Positions 42,909-52,112 of a DNA stretch of 62,645 bases are shown here, one piece after another. The translations under genes were made by a program, and so were the position numbers. The notes under the pieces were generated by a model, which worked only from the letters and a program-made list of their open reading frames with translations, had not been told where the DNA came from and searched no databases. Origin of the DNA: Chloroflexota bacterium. Its GTDB lineage: Bacteria; Chloroflexota; UBA11872. How positions within the stretch are numbered: position 1 is the first letter of the stretch; every line of letters starts with the position of its first letter. The stretch covers positions 1-62,645 of the forward strand of contig JAJEGF010000026.1 of the NCBI GenBank assembly GCA_022820025.1, written 5' to 3'.

Positions 42909-44456
42909 CTAAGGCGTCGGTTCGAGATTCAGCGTGATCTCGCGCCCATGGCCGTCTACCGCGCGCAACGCAAACGTCCAGGCGCCCCAGGTCGTTCCCT
43001 CGATGCCTGACTCGGGGCTGTCGAGTAAGACTTGCAGCCGATTCCAGCCAGCGCGCAGATGCACGCCATGCCTGGCGTTCTGGAAATAGGCGTGTCGTCC
43101 TACTGGTTTCCAGGGAGCATCGCCTATGCGCACTTGCAGCTCGTGCGCCCACCCAATGTGCAGAATCGTGTCCGTGTCGGTGTCGACGTACAGCCAAGAC
43201 TGCGCCAGGCCCACGGCCGGCCAGGTGACGGAATTGCCGGGATCCGACGGGCGGAAGGTGAGACCGAAGTCAACGAAGCCGTGAAGGTCCTCGGCCGGAA
43301 CCCAGCGAGCCACATGCCGGCCCTCATGCCGCCAGGGCGATTCGGCGGAATAACCGGTGTCCCGGACCGATGCGCTGGTATCGCCGAGGTCCGCGGCGGT
43401 GTGCAGCGCTGGCGTCGCATTGGGATGGAACGGGCCGTGAACCATCCAGCGTGATGGGAAATCGGGCGCACCTGTGGATCTGTACGGTAAGTCGGCACCG
43501 CGCAGCAACCGGTCCCAGCCCGGTATCCGAACGAATGGTCGATGCGGCGGTTCCTGGTACCAGTACGCCGTACTGCAGATGTCGTTGGCCATCGAGCCGA
43601 ACCGAACGTGGATGGACTGTTCGAACGGAACGGCGTCGGACGCGAAGAATCGGTAGGCCGCGAGCGTGTGTCGTGCGAAGGCTGGGCCAAGATCTTCCTG
43701 CGCGTAGTAGGGCACGCCTTGATCCAGGTGCGTCGAGGGCTGGTGCAGCACGCCGCCGTAGGAGGCGCCGAAGGTGTCCTCGCCGCCGCCGCCGCGTAGG
43801 TAGGCAAATGTTCCCTCGGGCGCGCCGGACTCGTTGGCGATGTAGATGTTCTCGGCCCCGGCATGCGACCAGCGGGCACGACTGTCACGTACGGCCACGC
43901 CATAGTTGAAGCCAAGGAAGTAGCCGCGGCCGACGGTGTCCAGCAGGAGATAGTTGCGGCCAAAGGCCTCGCACGGGTTTTCGCGCCGGAACTGCGCGTG
44001 GAAGCGCAGCGGCTCTTCGAGCGTGCCGTCTGGATAGGCGTGCCAGTCGACGAAGATGATGATTCGAGGAGGGTCAACGTCCGGTCCCGCCTCGGCCTCG
44101 ATCCGAGCGCCGTGCGCAAACGGCATGGGGAACGTGGCCGTGTAGCCGGCATGGGCTTGTGAGATCAAGTAGCGCGAGTTGAGCGGGTACGGCGGCAGAC
44201 CGTGTAGCTGTCCGAAGAAGTCGCCCAACGGCGCTTCCACGGCTGGCGTATTCGAGCCGTCCCAGAACATCCGCAGCACGGTTTGCCGTTGGTTTCCCGG
44301 CGAGGGGCGGCGGACCGTTGCCACGAATATGCGGCGAATGCAGCCGGCGCCCTCAAGACTGGCTATGGTCATCGGCCCATCCCGCGGTAGGTTTTGGTGC
44401 GTCAAGACCCGGCTGGGGACGAAGCGCTCCGGGAGGTTCAGGCGAGGGATGTCCAT
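42909..44456 (-). CDS. DUF2961 protein
   Basis: A 515-residue DUF2961 protein, a beta-sandwich family found mainly in polysaccharide-degrading and marine bacteria and recently tied to difructose-anhydride or fucose-type glycoside hydrolysis in some members. Family blocks: GAGCIRRIFVATV, VLRMFWDGSNTPAVEAPLGDFFG, and NPCEAFGRNYLLLDTVGRGYFLG. The C-terminal ~130 residues form a second beta-rich domain. No signal peptide is seen. The ATG at 44456 is preferred over an upstream in-frame ATG. The specific activity cannot be assigned. Confidence 0.85.
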   Translation of the reverse strand: MDIPRLNLPERFVPSRVLTHQNLPRDGPMTIASLEGAGCIRRIFVATVRRPSPGNQRQTVLRMFWDGSNTPAVEAPLGDFFGQLHGLPPYPLNSRYLISQAHAGYTATFPMPFAHGARIEAEAGPDVDPPRIIIFVDWHAYPDGTLEEPLRFHAQFRRENPCEAFGRNYLLLDTVGRGYFLGFNYGVAVRDSRARWSHAGAENIYIANESGAPEGTFAYLRGGGGEDTFGASYGGVLHQPSTHLDQGVPYYAQEDLGPAFARHTLAAYRFFASDAVPFEQSIHVRFGSMANDICSTAYWYQEPPHRPFVRIPGWDRLLRGADLPYRSTGAPDFPSRWMVHGPFHPNATPALHTAADLGDTSASVRDTGYSAESPWRHEGRHVARWVPAEDLHGFVDFGLTFRPSDPGNSVTWPAVGLAQSWLYVDTDTDTILHIGWAHELQVRIGDAPWKPVGRHAYFQNARHGVHLRAGWNRLQVLLDSPESGIEGTTWGAWTFALRAVDGHGREITLNLEPTP

Positions 44457-44546
44457 GCTGGAGGTTAGCGTCCCGTGCGCGCGGTGGCGCTGGACGCTAC
44501 CTGATCCGGGCGTTCTTCGCGCGCAAGGCACTACACGCGCGCCAGC

Positions 44547-45413
44547 TCAGGCGGACTCCTGAAGCCCCCGGAGGTAGGCAAGGTCTTCCAGTTCGCCACG
44601 TGCCCGCAGGGCAATGGCCTCAGGGGTGTATTCGCCGGCGCCCACGGTTGAGATGACATCCTGATCGGTTGTGTACTCGGTATGGACGGTGATCGGGCCG
44701 TTGAATTCCCAGGCTTTGAGGATTGCCATCGCTTCCGCCCACTCGGCCGCGCCCTGTCCAAGCAGCACGAAGCCGTCCGCGAATCTTGCCCGGCGGTCGG
44801 ATCGCTGGTCCGGGAAGTGGCGAGCATCCTTGGCGCCGATGGCGGAGAGTCTGTCGCGCAGCATCGCCAGGCCCATCTGCACGTCCTCGCCGTTGATGGC
44901 GAGGTGGCCCAGATCCACGTAGGCGCCCACGTGTTCCGGGTCGTAGCCCTGCAGCAGGTGGCGCATTCCGGCGCAGTTGGATCCGAGGCATTGGCCGCTG
45001 TGCGTGTGATACATGGCCTGAACGCCGGTTCGGCGGCTGAGGCGCTCGAAGCCATCAAGCTGCTGGCGAGCCAACGACCAGAGTTCCTCAAACGAGTTTC
45101 CGGGATTGAACTTGAAGTAGCCGATCTTGATACGCGGTACGCCGGCGGCGGCCGCTGCCTCGAATAGCGCAACGGCACTGGCGGCGCTGGGATCGATGAG
45201 ATCGGTGGACGAGGAGATCATCGGGCAGTCCACGCCGATCTCGCGCCAGGCGCGGACGGCGCCAGGGAGTTCGGCGGTCACGTTGGCTGAGCTGATGGCG
45301 TGACCGTCGCGGACCGCAAGGTCCAGGCCGTCGTAGCCGAGTTCCCGCGCGCGCTCGCCTAACTGGCGAATGTCCAGGTCTTCCCAGAACTTGGTGAACC
45401 GTACGAACTGCAT
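44547..45413 (-). CDS. Sugar phosphate isomerase/epimerase-like TIM barrel protein
   Basis: A 288-residue xylose-isomerase-like TIM barrel (AP_endonuc_2). Blocks: LGERARELGYDGLDLAVRDG, VPRIKIGYF, YHTHSGQCLG, HVGAYVDLGHLAINGED and ITVHTEYTT, with metal ligands E/D/H expected at these strand ends. The ATG at 45413 follows GGGAGATGAC, a good ribosome site. Located between DUF2961 and a PhyH dioxygenase, it likely serves sugar or polyol catabolism. Confidence 0.85.
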   Translation of the reverse strand: MQFVRFTKFWEDLDIRQLGERARELGYDGLDLAVRDGHAISSANVTAELPGAVRAWREIGVDCPMISSSTDLIDPSAASAVALFEAAAAAGVPRIKIGYFKFNPGNSFEELWSLARQQLDGFERLSRRTGVQAMYHTHSGQCLGSNCAGMRHLLQGYDPEHVGAYVDLGHLAINGEDVQMGLAMLRDRLSAIGAKDARHFPDQRSDRRARFADGFVLLGQGAAEWAEAMAILKAWEFNGPITVHTEYTTDQDVISTVGAGEYTPEAIALRARGELEDLAYLRGLQESA

Positions 45414-45515
45414 GTCATCTCCCGGCCGAACTTCGGCAGCGGCCCAGCATCCCACGCTTCCATCGGTCGTGCCGTCACTGAACGATGGATTGCGAGGTGC
45501 CACGCGAGTCCTACC

Positions 45516-45854
45516 ATGGCAGTGCCAGCGCGCACGGTGCTTCAACCGGAAATGTCGGGAACGCGACAGCAGATCCTGATCCTGCACTTGGCCGAACCCG
45601 ACCTTGGTGCGCAGACCGTGGCCTGGGCGCTCTTTGACGGAAGTCGTCCCGCCGGCGATCAGCAGATGCAGGCTGGTGACCAACCTGACCCGCCCTACGA
45701 ATCGGTGGTGGACGCCATGCACGCCGGCTGGCGGGTGGTGCAGTTGCCGCAGTTGCCCACCTACCCGCAGGGAGCCGAGCACGAGACGGGGCCGCTGCCG
45801 TGGGAATATGTGCTGGAGCGTTGCGTTCGCTTGGAGGCCGCCAATGACGACTGA
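45516..45854 (+). CDS. Small hypothetical protein upstream of PhyH
   Basis: A 112-residue protein I do not recognise. It contains ILHLAEPDLGAQTVAWALFDG, ESVVDAMHAGWRVVQLPQLP and GPLPWEYVLERCVRLE, an alternating acidic/hydrophobic pattern typical of a small globular cytosolic protein. Its end overlaps the PhyH start by 11 nt, so they are co-translated. It has no signal peptide or membrane segment. It may be a partner of the dioxygenase. Confidence 0.7.
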   Translation: MAVPARTVLQPEMSGTRQQILILHLAEPDLGAQTVAWALFDGSRPAGDQQMQAGDQPDPPYESVVDAMHAGWRVVQLPQLPTYPQGAEHETGPLPWEYVLERCVRLEAANDD

Positions 45855-46620
45855 GACTCAGATGAGCCACCGAATTGGGGCGCTCGAGATGGCGCGGTTT
45901 GTCGTGGACGGCTTTCTTGAGTATGGAGACCTGGTGCCCGACGACCTCAACGCGCAAGTGCACCGCGACGCCCTGGCCTACCCAAAGAACCGGGGCTACA
46001 ACCCGAACAAGCCGCGGGAGTTCTGGAACTTTTCCGACGCGGTGCGCGAGGTGTTTGATCTGCCGGCCGTGCGAGGCGTCGTGGAAAGCCTTGTAGGGCC
46101 GGATGCCATCCACGACCACTCATTCCTGCACACGGTGGCTCCCGGCAAGCGCGAGGCGCAACGCTGGCACGTGGACTCGAGCCTGGCATTGGACCATCCG
46201 CGACAGTTCGACATCCTGGTCTGCTATTTCCCGCACGACGCGCCGGCCGAAATGGGGCCGACACTGGTGCTGCCCGGATCTCATGTGCGCCGGGTGAGCT
46301 ATCACGACGTGACGCGCTACAAGAACTTCCTGGGGCAGCGACAGCTGAGTGGACCGGGAGGCCGGATCGCGTTCATTCACGAGTCGCTCTGGCACTGCGC
46401 GCAGCCCAACCAGACCGACCAGTGGCGGTTCATGTTCAAGATTCGCTACCTGCCGCGTGTTGAGCAGCGCGGGCTGTTTAGCGCGGATGACCTGGACGAG
46501 GCAGAGATCGAGGCGTTTTACAACGACTCAAACCGCAAGTATCCATGGGCCGGCGACCAGTTTGTGGCCATGGGGCAGGCTTGGCGCTCGTGGTGGCGCT
46601 ACCTCTCGGAAGCGGCGTAG
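45844..46620 (+). CDS. Phytanoyl-CoA dioxygenase (PhyH) family protein
   Basis: A 258-residue Fe(II)/2-oxoglutarate dioxygenase. Iron ligands fit WHVDSS (HxD) and the distal His in FIHESLWHCAQPNQ; the PhyH helix MARFVVDGFLEYGDLVPDDL starts the fold, and MGPTLVLPGSHVRR supplies the 2-OG region. PhyH enzymes hydroxylate alkyl or small-molecule substrates; the substrate here is unknown. ATG at 45844, overlapping the preceding gene. Expanded PhyH families are common in the SAR202 group, which supports the taxonomic guess. Confidence 0.88.
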   Translation: MTTETQMSHRIGALEMARFVVDGFLEYGDLVPDDLNAQVHRDALAYPKNRGYNPNKPREFWNFSDAVREVFDLPAVRGVVESLVGPDAIHDHSFLHTVAPGKREAQRWHVDSSLALDHPRQFDILVCYFPHDAPAEMGPTLVLPGSHVRRVSYHDVTRYKNFLGQRQLSGPGGRIAFIHESLWHCAQPNQTDQWRFMFKIRYLPRVEQRGLFSADDLDEAEIEAFYNDSNRKYPWAGDQFVAMGQAWRSWWRYLSEAA

Positions 46621-46635
46621 TGCCGCGCCGCCTGC

Positions 46636-47487
46636 CTAGGCGGGTTCGGACACTACCTTCTGGGCGATAACCCCGTACCAGAGGCGGGGTAGGAAGTCGA
46701 AGCGGATCTTGTCAACGGCGGCGCTCATCGCGTCGCTTAGCTCGGCCAGGCTCACGTCACGCGAGAAGGTCAGATCCTTGGCCATGCCGCGTACGAATAC
46801 CGGGTAGCGAGCGATGGCCTTGAGAGCGGTTCTAGTGAGGATGACTTCGCGGTCTTCCTCATGCACGACACGGAAGCCGGCGTCCCGAATCATCTGCTTG
46901 TAGTCCTCGTGCGATCGGTAGGCCAGCGTCTCGATCTTTCGCTCGCGCTTGGCCCCGGTCAGCCGCACAAAGTGGAGCTTCCATTCGCCGTGGCCGCGCA
47001 TCGAGTGGCCAACGGCCATTGAGGTCGCAGTGAACGAGCTATTGATTGATAAGAAGGCGCCGTTCCGGGCGACGTCGGCTAGCGAACTGAAGACGCGACG
47101 CTGGTTGTCCTCGCCTTCGATCTCATGAATCGCGTCGTGAATGCTGACCGAATCGACGCCCTCGGGGGGGAGGAGATCCTCCACGGCGGTCCGCACGTCG
47201 CGAGCGTCACCATGAACGAACGTCACACTGACATTCTCGTTTCCGCGCACGGTTTCGCGGGCGATCTCAAGGGCGCGCTGGTTTCGGTCGAGGGCAATGA
47301 CCCGTCCGTGGTAGCCGCGGGCAGTCGCTTCTTCAATGATGAGTTGCGGGATCAGACCGGCGCCGGTGGCCACATCCAGGTGAACGAACGGATTGGGCAC
47401 ACGGTCAAGCAGCCTGGCGACGAGGTCGCGGTTGACTTGCTGGTACTCGGGAATTGCCGAAAAGTGGCCGAAGTGAAGGTCAGTCAC
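46636..47487 (-). CDS. Class I SAM-dependent methyltransferase
   Basis: A 283-residue methyltransferase with motif I VHLDVATGAGLIPQLII, acidic loop VIALDRNQRALEIARE and VTFVHGDARDV. The C-terminal half (SFTATSMAVGHSMRGHGEW onward) is not conserved enough to name a substrate. Convergent with PhyH, the two stops 16 nt apart. Confidence 0.82.
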   Translation of the reverse strand: MTDLHFGHFSAIPEYQQVNRDLVARLLDRVPNPFVHLDVATGAGLIPQLIIEEATARGYHGRVIALDRNQRALEIARETVRGNENVSVTFVHGDARDVRTAVEDLLPPEGVDSVSIHDAIHEIEGEDNQRRVFSSLADVARNGAFLSINSSFTATSMAVGHSMRGHGEWKLHFVRLTGAKRERKIETLAYRSHEDYKQMIRDAGFRVVHEEDREVILTRTALKAIARYPVFVRGMAKDLTFSRDVSLAELSDAMSAAVDKIRFDFLPRLWYGVIAQKVVSEPA

Positions 47488-47725
47488 GCGCGTGGCGCTT
47501 CCATCGTCTGCTGATTCTGAAGGTCACAAGGCATGGCCTACCCACCGGAATGAGGGGTTTCGCCCTCCACTGAGCGGCGCACACCCATCTAGCGGCCAGC
47601 ATGTTAGCGGATATGGCGTTCGTGGGTGGGCGAAAAACCCCCGGCAACTGGTTCGGTACGATCAACGTGGTCAGGTTGGCGTCCGCAGTTGGTCGAAGTG
47701 CCGCGGGTCGGCGCCAATCTTGTCG

Positions 47726-47798
47726 GCGGGGGTAGCTCAGATGGTAGAGCGCTAGCCTTCCAAGCTGGATGTCGCGGGTTCGAATCCCGTCCCCCGCT
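47726..47798 (+). tRNA. tRNA-Gly(UCC)
   Basis: A 73-nt tRNA: acceptor GCGGGGG/CCCCCGC, D-arm GCTCAGATGGTAGAGC, anticodon loop CTTCCAA (anticodon TCC), T-arm GCGGGTTCGAATCCCGT and discriminator T, with no encoded CCA. A tyrosine recombinase gene begins 162 bp downstream, the usual arrangement where a mobile element has integrated at a tRNA 3' end. Confidence 0.97.
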
Positions 47799-47960
47799 CC
47801 TAACAGAAGTCGATCGGCGAATCGCGCCGATTGGCGGTGGTTCGCGACATCCAGCTTTCCGCCCGTCCGGATCACGCCCACGCCATGCCGGCGCGGCAGT
47901 CGCTCCCCAGGCGCGCCACGCCTCCGTGCGCGGCGCGCGATCCCATGGTAGGAGGGGGCG

Positions 47961-49004
47961 ATGCACCCCGATTCGGTCCCATTGGCCAGGGCCACCCTGC
48001 ACTATCTGGCCACCCTCACCGGGCAGGGCTACTCCCCGGAAACCGTGCGGCTCTACGGCGACAACCTGGCCGACTTCGCGGCCTTTGTCGGCGAGGCGGC
48101 GACGCTCGACGACCTCACGCTGGAGCGCGCGCTGTTGTATCAGCAGCACCTGCAGCGGCGCCCGCGCAAGGCCACGCCGCTCAACCGAAGGCCGCGCGGC
48201 GGGCTGAGTCCCTACACCATCCACCAGCGGGGCCGGGCCCTGCGCAGCTTCGCGGCCTGGCTCTGGCGGCACGGCTACCTGGAGGCCAATCGCCTGGCCG
48301 ACTTCCACCCCGGCCGGCTCCCTGAGCGCGAGGTGGAGCCGCTGAGCCCGGCGGAGCAGCAGCAGGTGCTGGCCGCCATGGATCAGGACACCTACGCCGA
48401 CGCGCGCGGCCGGGCGATCGTGCTGACGTTGCTGGACTCGGGCGTGCGGGCGTCGGAACTCTGTGGACTCACGGTCGACGGCCTCGACCTGGCCACCGGC
48501 GAGGTGCGCGTGCGCCGCGGCAAGGGCGGCAAGGCCCGCCACGTGGCGGTGGGCATGCGCACGCTGGCGGCCCTGCACGTCTACGTCTACCGCTACCGGC
48601 CGGAGCCGGCCCTGCCGGCCCTGGGCGAGCCGGTGTTCCTGACCCAGGACGGCTATCCGTTGACGCGCGGCTCGCTCTACCTGTGCATCCGGCGGCTGCG
48701 GAAACGCTGTGGCATCCCGCGGCTGACGGTGCATCTCTTCCGGCATACCTTTGCGGTCTCCTATCTCAAGGCCGGCGGCGACGTGCTCACGTTGCAGCGC
48801 ATCCTGGGGCACACCAGCCTGCGGATGGTCAATCACTACATACACCTGGCGCACTCGGACGTCGTGGCGCGGCACCGGCGGCACTCGCCGGTGGACCGGC
48901 TGCAGTTGCCGCGCGCGGTCGATCGGGTGACCCGTGGGCGGTCGGCCCGTCGGCGGCGGCCGGGGGGCTCGGTGCCGCCCGCGAATCTCCGAGGTCGCGC
49001 CTAA
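47961..49004 (+). CDS. Tyrosine recombinase/integrase
   Basis: A 347-residue site-specific recombinase of the XerC/D-like phage-integrase family. The SAM-like N-terminal domain is about 5-115, and the catalytic domain carries R163 in DSGVRASELCGL, K near RRGKGGKARH, HLFRH (H258, R261), LGHTS (H284) and the tyrosine nucleophile Y293 in VNHYIHL. All catalytic residues are present. It sits just downstream of tRNA-Gly and presumably catalyses integration there. The start ATG follows GGAGGGGGCG, a good ribosome site. Confidence 0.95.
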   Translation: MHPDSVPLARATLHYLATLTGQGYSPETVRLYGDNLADFAAFVGEAATLDDLTLERALLYQQHLQRRPRKATPLNRRPRGGLSPYTIHQRGRALRSFAAWLWRHGYLEANRLADFHPGRLPEREVEPLSPAEQQQVLAAMDQDTYADARGRAIVLTLLDSGVRASELCGLTVDGLDLATGEVRVRRGKGGKARHVAVGMRTLAALHVYVYRYRPEPALPALGEPVFLTQDGYPLTRGSLYLCIRRLRKRCGIPRLTVHLFRHTFAVSYLKAGGDVLTLQRILGHTSLRMVNHYIHLAHSDVVARHRRHSPVDRLQLPRAVDRVTRGRSARRRRPGGSVPPANLRGRA

Positions 49005-49104
49005 CGATCGACCGGCGACCGGGCCAGCCACCCGTCGACGCGCGTCGCGCGCCACCCGCCCTGCGGACGACGACCGCACGCGCCGGCGAGGCGGCGTGGC
49101 CCGG

Positions 49105-51444
49105 TCAGGGCGTGTCGGCCGACGACGGCGCCCGCGAGGCCATGCGATAGCCGACGCGAGGCTCGGCGACGACATACGTCGGGTTGCTCGCGTCATCGCC
49201 GAGCTTGCGGCGAAGTCGCGCGAGGTGGGTGCGAATCACGCGGACATCGCGGCCGGCCGCGGCCCCCCACACGCGCTGCAAGAGTTGGTCGTGGGTGATG
49301 ACCTGGCCCGCATGGACGGCGAGTTCAACCAGCAGGCCGTACTCGGTCGCCGTCAGGTGCACCGGATGCCCGGCCACCGTGACGCGTCGCTCGGCAAAAT
49401 CAAGAAACAGATCGCCGAGCACGAAGGGCTCGTTCGGCTCGATCCGCGTCGGCGCCGTTCGCCGACGCAGGGCCGCCTGGATTCGCGCCGACAGTTCGGT
49501 GGGCGAGAAGGGTTTGACGATGTAGTCGTCGGCTCCCATTTCGAGAGCCATGGCGATCACCTGGTCTCGGCCATACGCGGACAGAAAGATGACCGGCACA
49601 TCGGCAATCTCGAGAATGCCTTGCATGAGCTCGATGCCGTCAGAGTCGGAGAGCACGAGGTCAACGAGCGCGAGATTGGGCCGCCGCTCGCGCACAAGGC
49701 CGAGCGCCGAGGTGGGGTCGCTGGTTGCCATGACGTCATACCCCAGCATCGAGAGCTCGTCGCGGACGTATCGGAGCGTCTGCGGATCGTCGTCAACGGC
49801 CAGGATGCGCGTTCGTCGACGTCCCATCGCGTCGGCCCGCAGGGGGCGTGATTCAAGGGCGGCGGCCGCTTCCGCCACCGCCGGAATCGTGAAGGTGAAG
49901 CGAGCGCCATGCCCCGGCCCGTCACTCTTCGCCCATATGCGGCCGCCGTGGGCCTCCACGATCCCGCGACAGATGGCGAGTCCCAGGCCGGATCCGCCGA
50001 TGCTGCCGGGCCGTTCGAGATCCTTCGTGGGGGAGATTTTGTGGAAGAGATGTGGAAGCCGGTCGGCCGGGATCCCGACGCCGTCGTCGACGACCGAAAT
50101 CGCCACGTGCACATCGACGTGCCTGGCTTCGATTCGAATGGTCGACGACTCGGGCGAGTGTCGAGCCGCATTGTCCAGCAGGTTGTTCAGGACCTGGGCG
50201 ACTCGACGTCGGTCGGCCAGCACCCGGGGAAGGTCCAGCGGCAGGTCAATTTGAAGGTTGCGCGGGCCCTCAGCGCTTGCGAATGTCTTGCGGGCCTGAT
50301 CGATCAGGATCGCGAGGTCCGAGGGTTCCGGGGCCACCGCCAAGATTCCCGACTTGATGCGGGCCATGTCGAGCAGGTCACTTATCAGGCCGAGCATGTG
50401 ATTGGCTTGGTCGTCGATGATTCGGAAGAACTGGACCATGGCGTCGGAGTCAAGGACGGGTGACGCGCCAAGCACGGCGGCGGCCGAGCCCCTAATGGAG
50501 GTGAGCGGTGCGCGCAATTCGTGGCTTACCAGGCTCAGAAACTCGGTGCGCAATCGTTCCTGCTCATAGAGGGGCGTCATGTCCTGCAAGGTGGCCACGA
50601 CCGACTCGACCACGTCCGCATCGGAACGAATGGGCGTGGCGTTGACCAGGGCCGTGACGCTCCGCCCGTCCGGTACCTGCATCACGATTTCCTCGGCCCG
50701 CACGGCCTCGCCCACGCTCAGCGTCTCGACCAGGGGCGACTCCGCCAGCGAAACGACCCGCCCATCCGACAGCCGGTACGTCAGTGCGTCAAGGACCTGC
50801 TCCGCCGACTGATCTGGATCGCGTAACGGGTCGACGATTCGTCGTGCCTCCTGGTTGAGTAACAGCACCCCGCCTGTCCTGGCGTCGAAGACCACGACGC
50901 CAACCGGCGAGGTGTTGACGAGGGTTTCGAGGTCGGCGCGCGCCCGCTGTTCCTCGCGATAGCGGTTGGCGTTGGCGATGGCCATGGCCGCATGCGCGGC
51001 GAACATGCGAAGCGTGTCCTCATCCTCCTGGCTGAACGTCATACCCCCGTCCTTGTCCGAGACATTGACGTGCCCGACGTAGCGCCCCAGGTGACGGATC
51101 GGGGCGCCCAGGAAACTCCGCACCGGTCCGAGCGCGGGACCCAGGCGAGGGAGCCCGGCCGACGCGACATAGGCGGAAAAATCCGCGACCCGGAGTGGTT
51201 CGGGCATCTTGGTGAGGTAGTCGAAAATCGCGATGCCGTCCGGCAGGGCCACCATGCGTTGGTATTCAGCCGCGCTGATGCCTGAGGTTACGAAGGCCTG
51301 CAACTGGCCGGTGTCGTCAACGACGACGAGACACCCTCGGCTGGCCCTGGTCAGGGAGCGGGCCTCGTCCACCACCTCCTGCAACACCGCGTCGAGGTCG
51401 AGGCTTTCGGTGATGCGAAGACTCGCGTCGCTGAGCCTCGACAT
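49105..51444 (-). CDS. Cytosolic hybrid histidine kinase fused to a DNA-binding response regulator
   Basis: A 779-residue single-chain two-component system. Order: GAF (~10-165), PAS-like (~170-295), HisKA with H308 in LVSHELRAPLT, HATPase_c (N-box NNLLDNAARHS at 420-430, DDGVGIP, GGSGLGLAI), receiver (~546-660) with D595 in ALVDLVLSD and K644 in YIVKPF, and an OmpR-type winged helix (~672-770; TATEYGLLVELAVHAGQVITHDQLL). No transmembrane helix, so it senses a cytosolic signal. A phosphorelay from kinase to its own receiver would control DNA binding directly. The start may lie slightly upstream. Placed on the mobile element it likely controls transfer or cargo. Confidence 0.9.
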   Translation of the reverse strand: MSRLSDASLRITESLDLDAVLQEVVDEARSLTRASRGCLVVVDDTGQLQAFVTSGISAAEYQRMVALPDGIAIFDYLTKMPEPLRVADFSAYVASAGLPRLGPALGPVRSFLGAPIRHLGRYVGHVNVSDKDGGMTFSQEDEDTLRMFAAHAAMAIANANRYREEQRARADLETLVNTSPVGVVVFDARTGGVLLLNQEARRIVDPLRDPDQSAEQVLDALTYRLSDGRVVSLAESPLVETLSVGEAVRAEEIVMQVPDGRSVTALVNATPIRSDADVVESVVATLQDMTPLYEQERLRTEFLSLVSHELRAPLTSIRGSAAAVLGASPVLDSDAMVQFFRIIDDQANHMLGLISDLLDMARIKSGILAVAPEPSDLAILIDQARKTFASAEGPRNLQIDLPLDLPRVLADRRRVAQVLNNLLDNAARHSPESSTIRIEARHVDVHVAISVVDDGVGIPADRLPHLFHKISPTKDLERPGSIGGSGLGLAICRGIVEAHGGRIWAKSDGPGHGARFTFTIPAVAEAAAALESRPLRADAMGRRRTRILAVDDDPQTLRYVRDELSMLGYDVMATSDPTSALGLVRERRPNLALVDLVLSDSDGIELMQGILEIADVPVIFLSAYGRDQVIAMALEMGADDYIVKPFSPTELSARIQAALRRRTAPTRIEPNEPFVLGDLFLDFAERRVTVAGHPVHLTATEYGLLVELAVHAGQVITHDQLLQRVWGAAAGRDVRVIRTHLARLRRKLGDDASNPTYVVAEPRVGYRMASRAPSSADTP

Positions 51445-52112
51445 CCGCTCGCGTAGCGCCTGAATCGCTGGGCGCAGATCGTCGGACGACGTTACGGGAG
51501 CACCTGGCGTGAACGGCGTACGACCGACGGCCGCGCGCTAGGCGCTGGCCGCGATCGCAGATCGTCGGCAGCCGCCGTCGCAGCTCTGACGGCCGAACTG
51601 GAGCACACGGTCGACACGTCCCGAGCCGCACAACGAACTGTCATCGAATTGTAAAGCACCGTAACGTTGGTGAAACCCAGCGTGCGACATCATCAGCAAG
51701 TCCCAGTCGTGTGCATCGAAAGTGCCACATTGGCTCTGGATTGGCGACCGCCAGGCCGGGCATGCGCGGACCATCGGCGACACACGCCTCCGGCGGGCGC
51801 CGTACGTCGTCCGCCGCCGTGGCGTCTCGCATTGCCGCGGGAGACGACGCGAGCCTGTGTCGCTTGTGGAATCGCCCCGGCGCTGACCGATCCGGCCGCG
51901 AGCACGAACCGCCGGGGCATCGTATCGCCGATTCCCTGCGTACGGGTGCCACGGCGTCCGGACGGCCACACGGGAAACCATCGGTTCGTCGAGCGCGCAG
52001 TTCTGGCAGGCGTCCGCCAGGCCGTTGCAGTCGACGGGCGCGGCCATGACCGGGCGCCGTTGCGGCGCAGACGCGTCTGACCGATTGGGCGTCAATCTCG
52101 CAATCTCTGCCG
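51445..52112. other. Non-coding gap between divergent genes
   Basis: 668 bp separating the kinase-regulator gene from the membrane-protein gene. Reading frames here are GC-driven; none matches a recognisable protein. One candidate promoter for the kinase gene is listed separately. I see no RNA gene. Confidence 0.5.
51648..51674 (-). promoter_or_regulatory. Possible promoter for the kinase-regulator gene
   Basis: On the minus strand, TTCACC (51674-51669), a 15-bp spacer and TACAAT (51653-51648), a 5-of-6 match to the -10 consensus, in a locally AT-richer patch. The spacer is short, and the leader to the ATG would be about 200 nt. Confidence 0.35.

Noticed and set aside
47604-49196. A 530-residue minus-strand open frame across tRNA-Gly and the integrase
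   Set aside because: It runs through a tRNA and is antisense to an integrase with intact catalytic residues; its Arg/Pro/His-rich composition is typical of a GC shadow.
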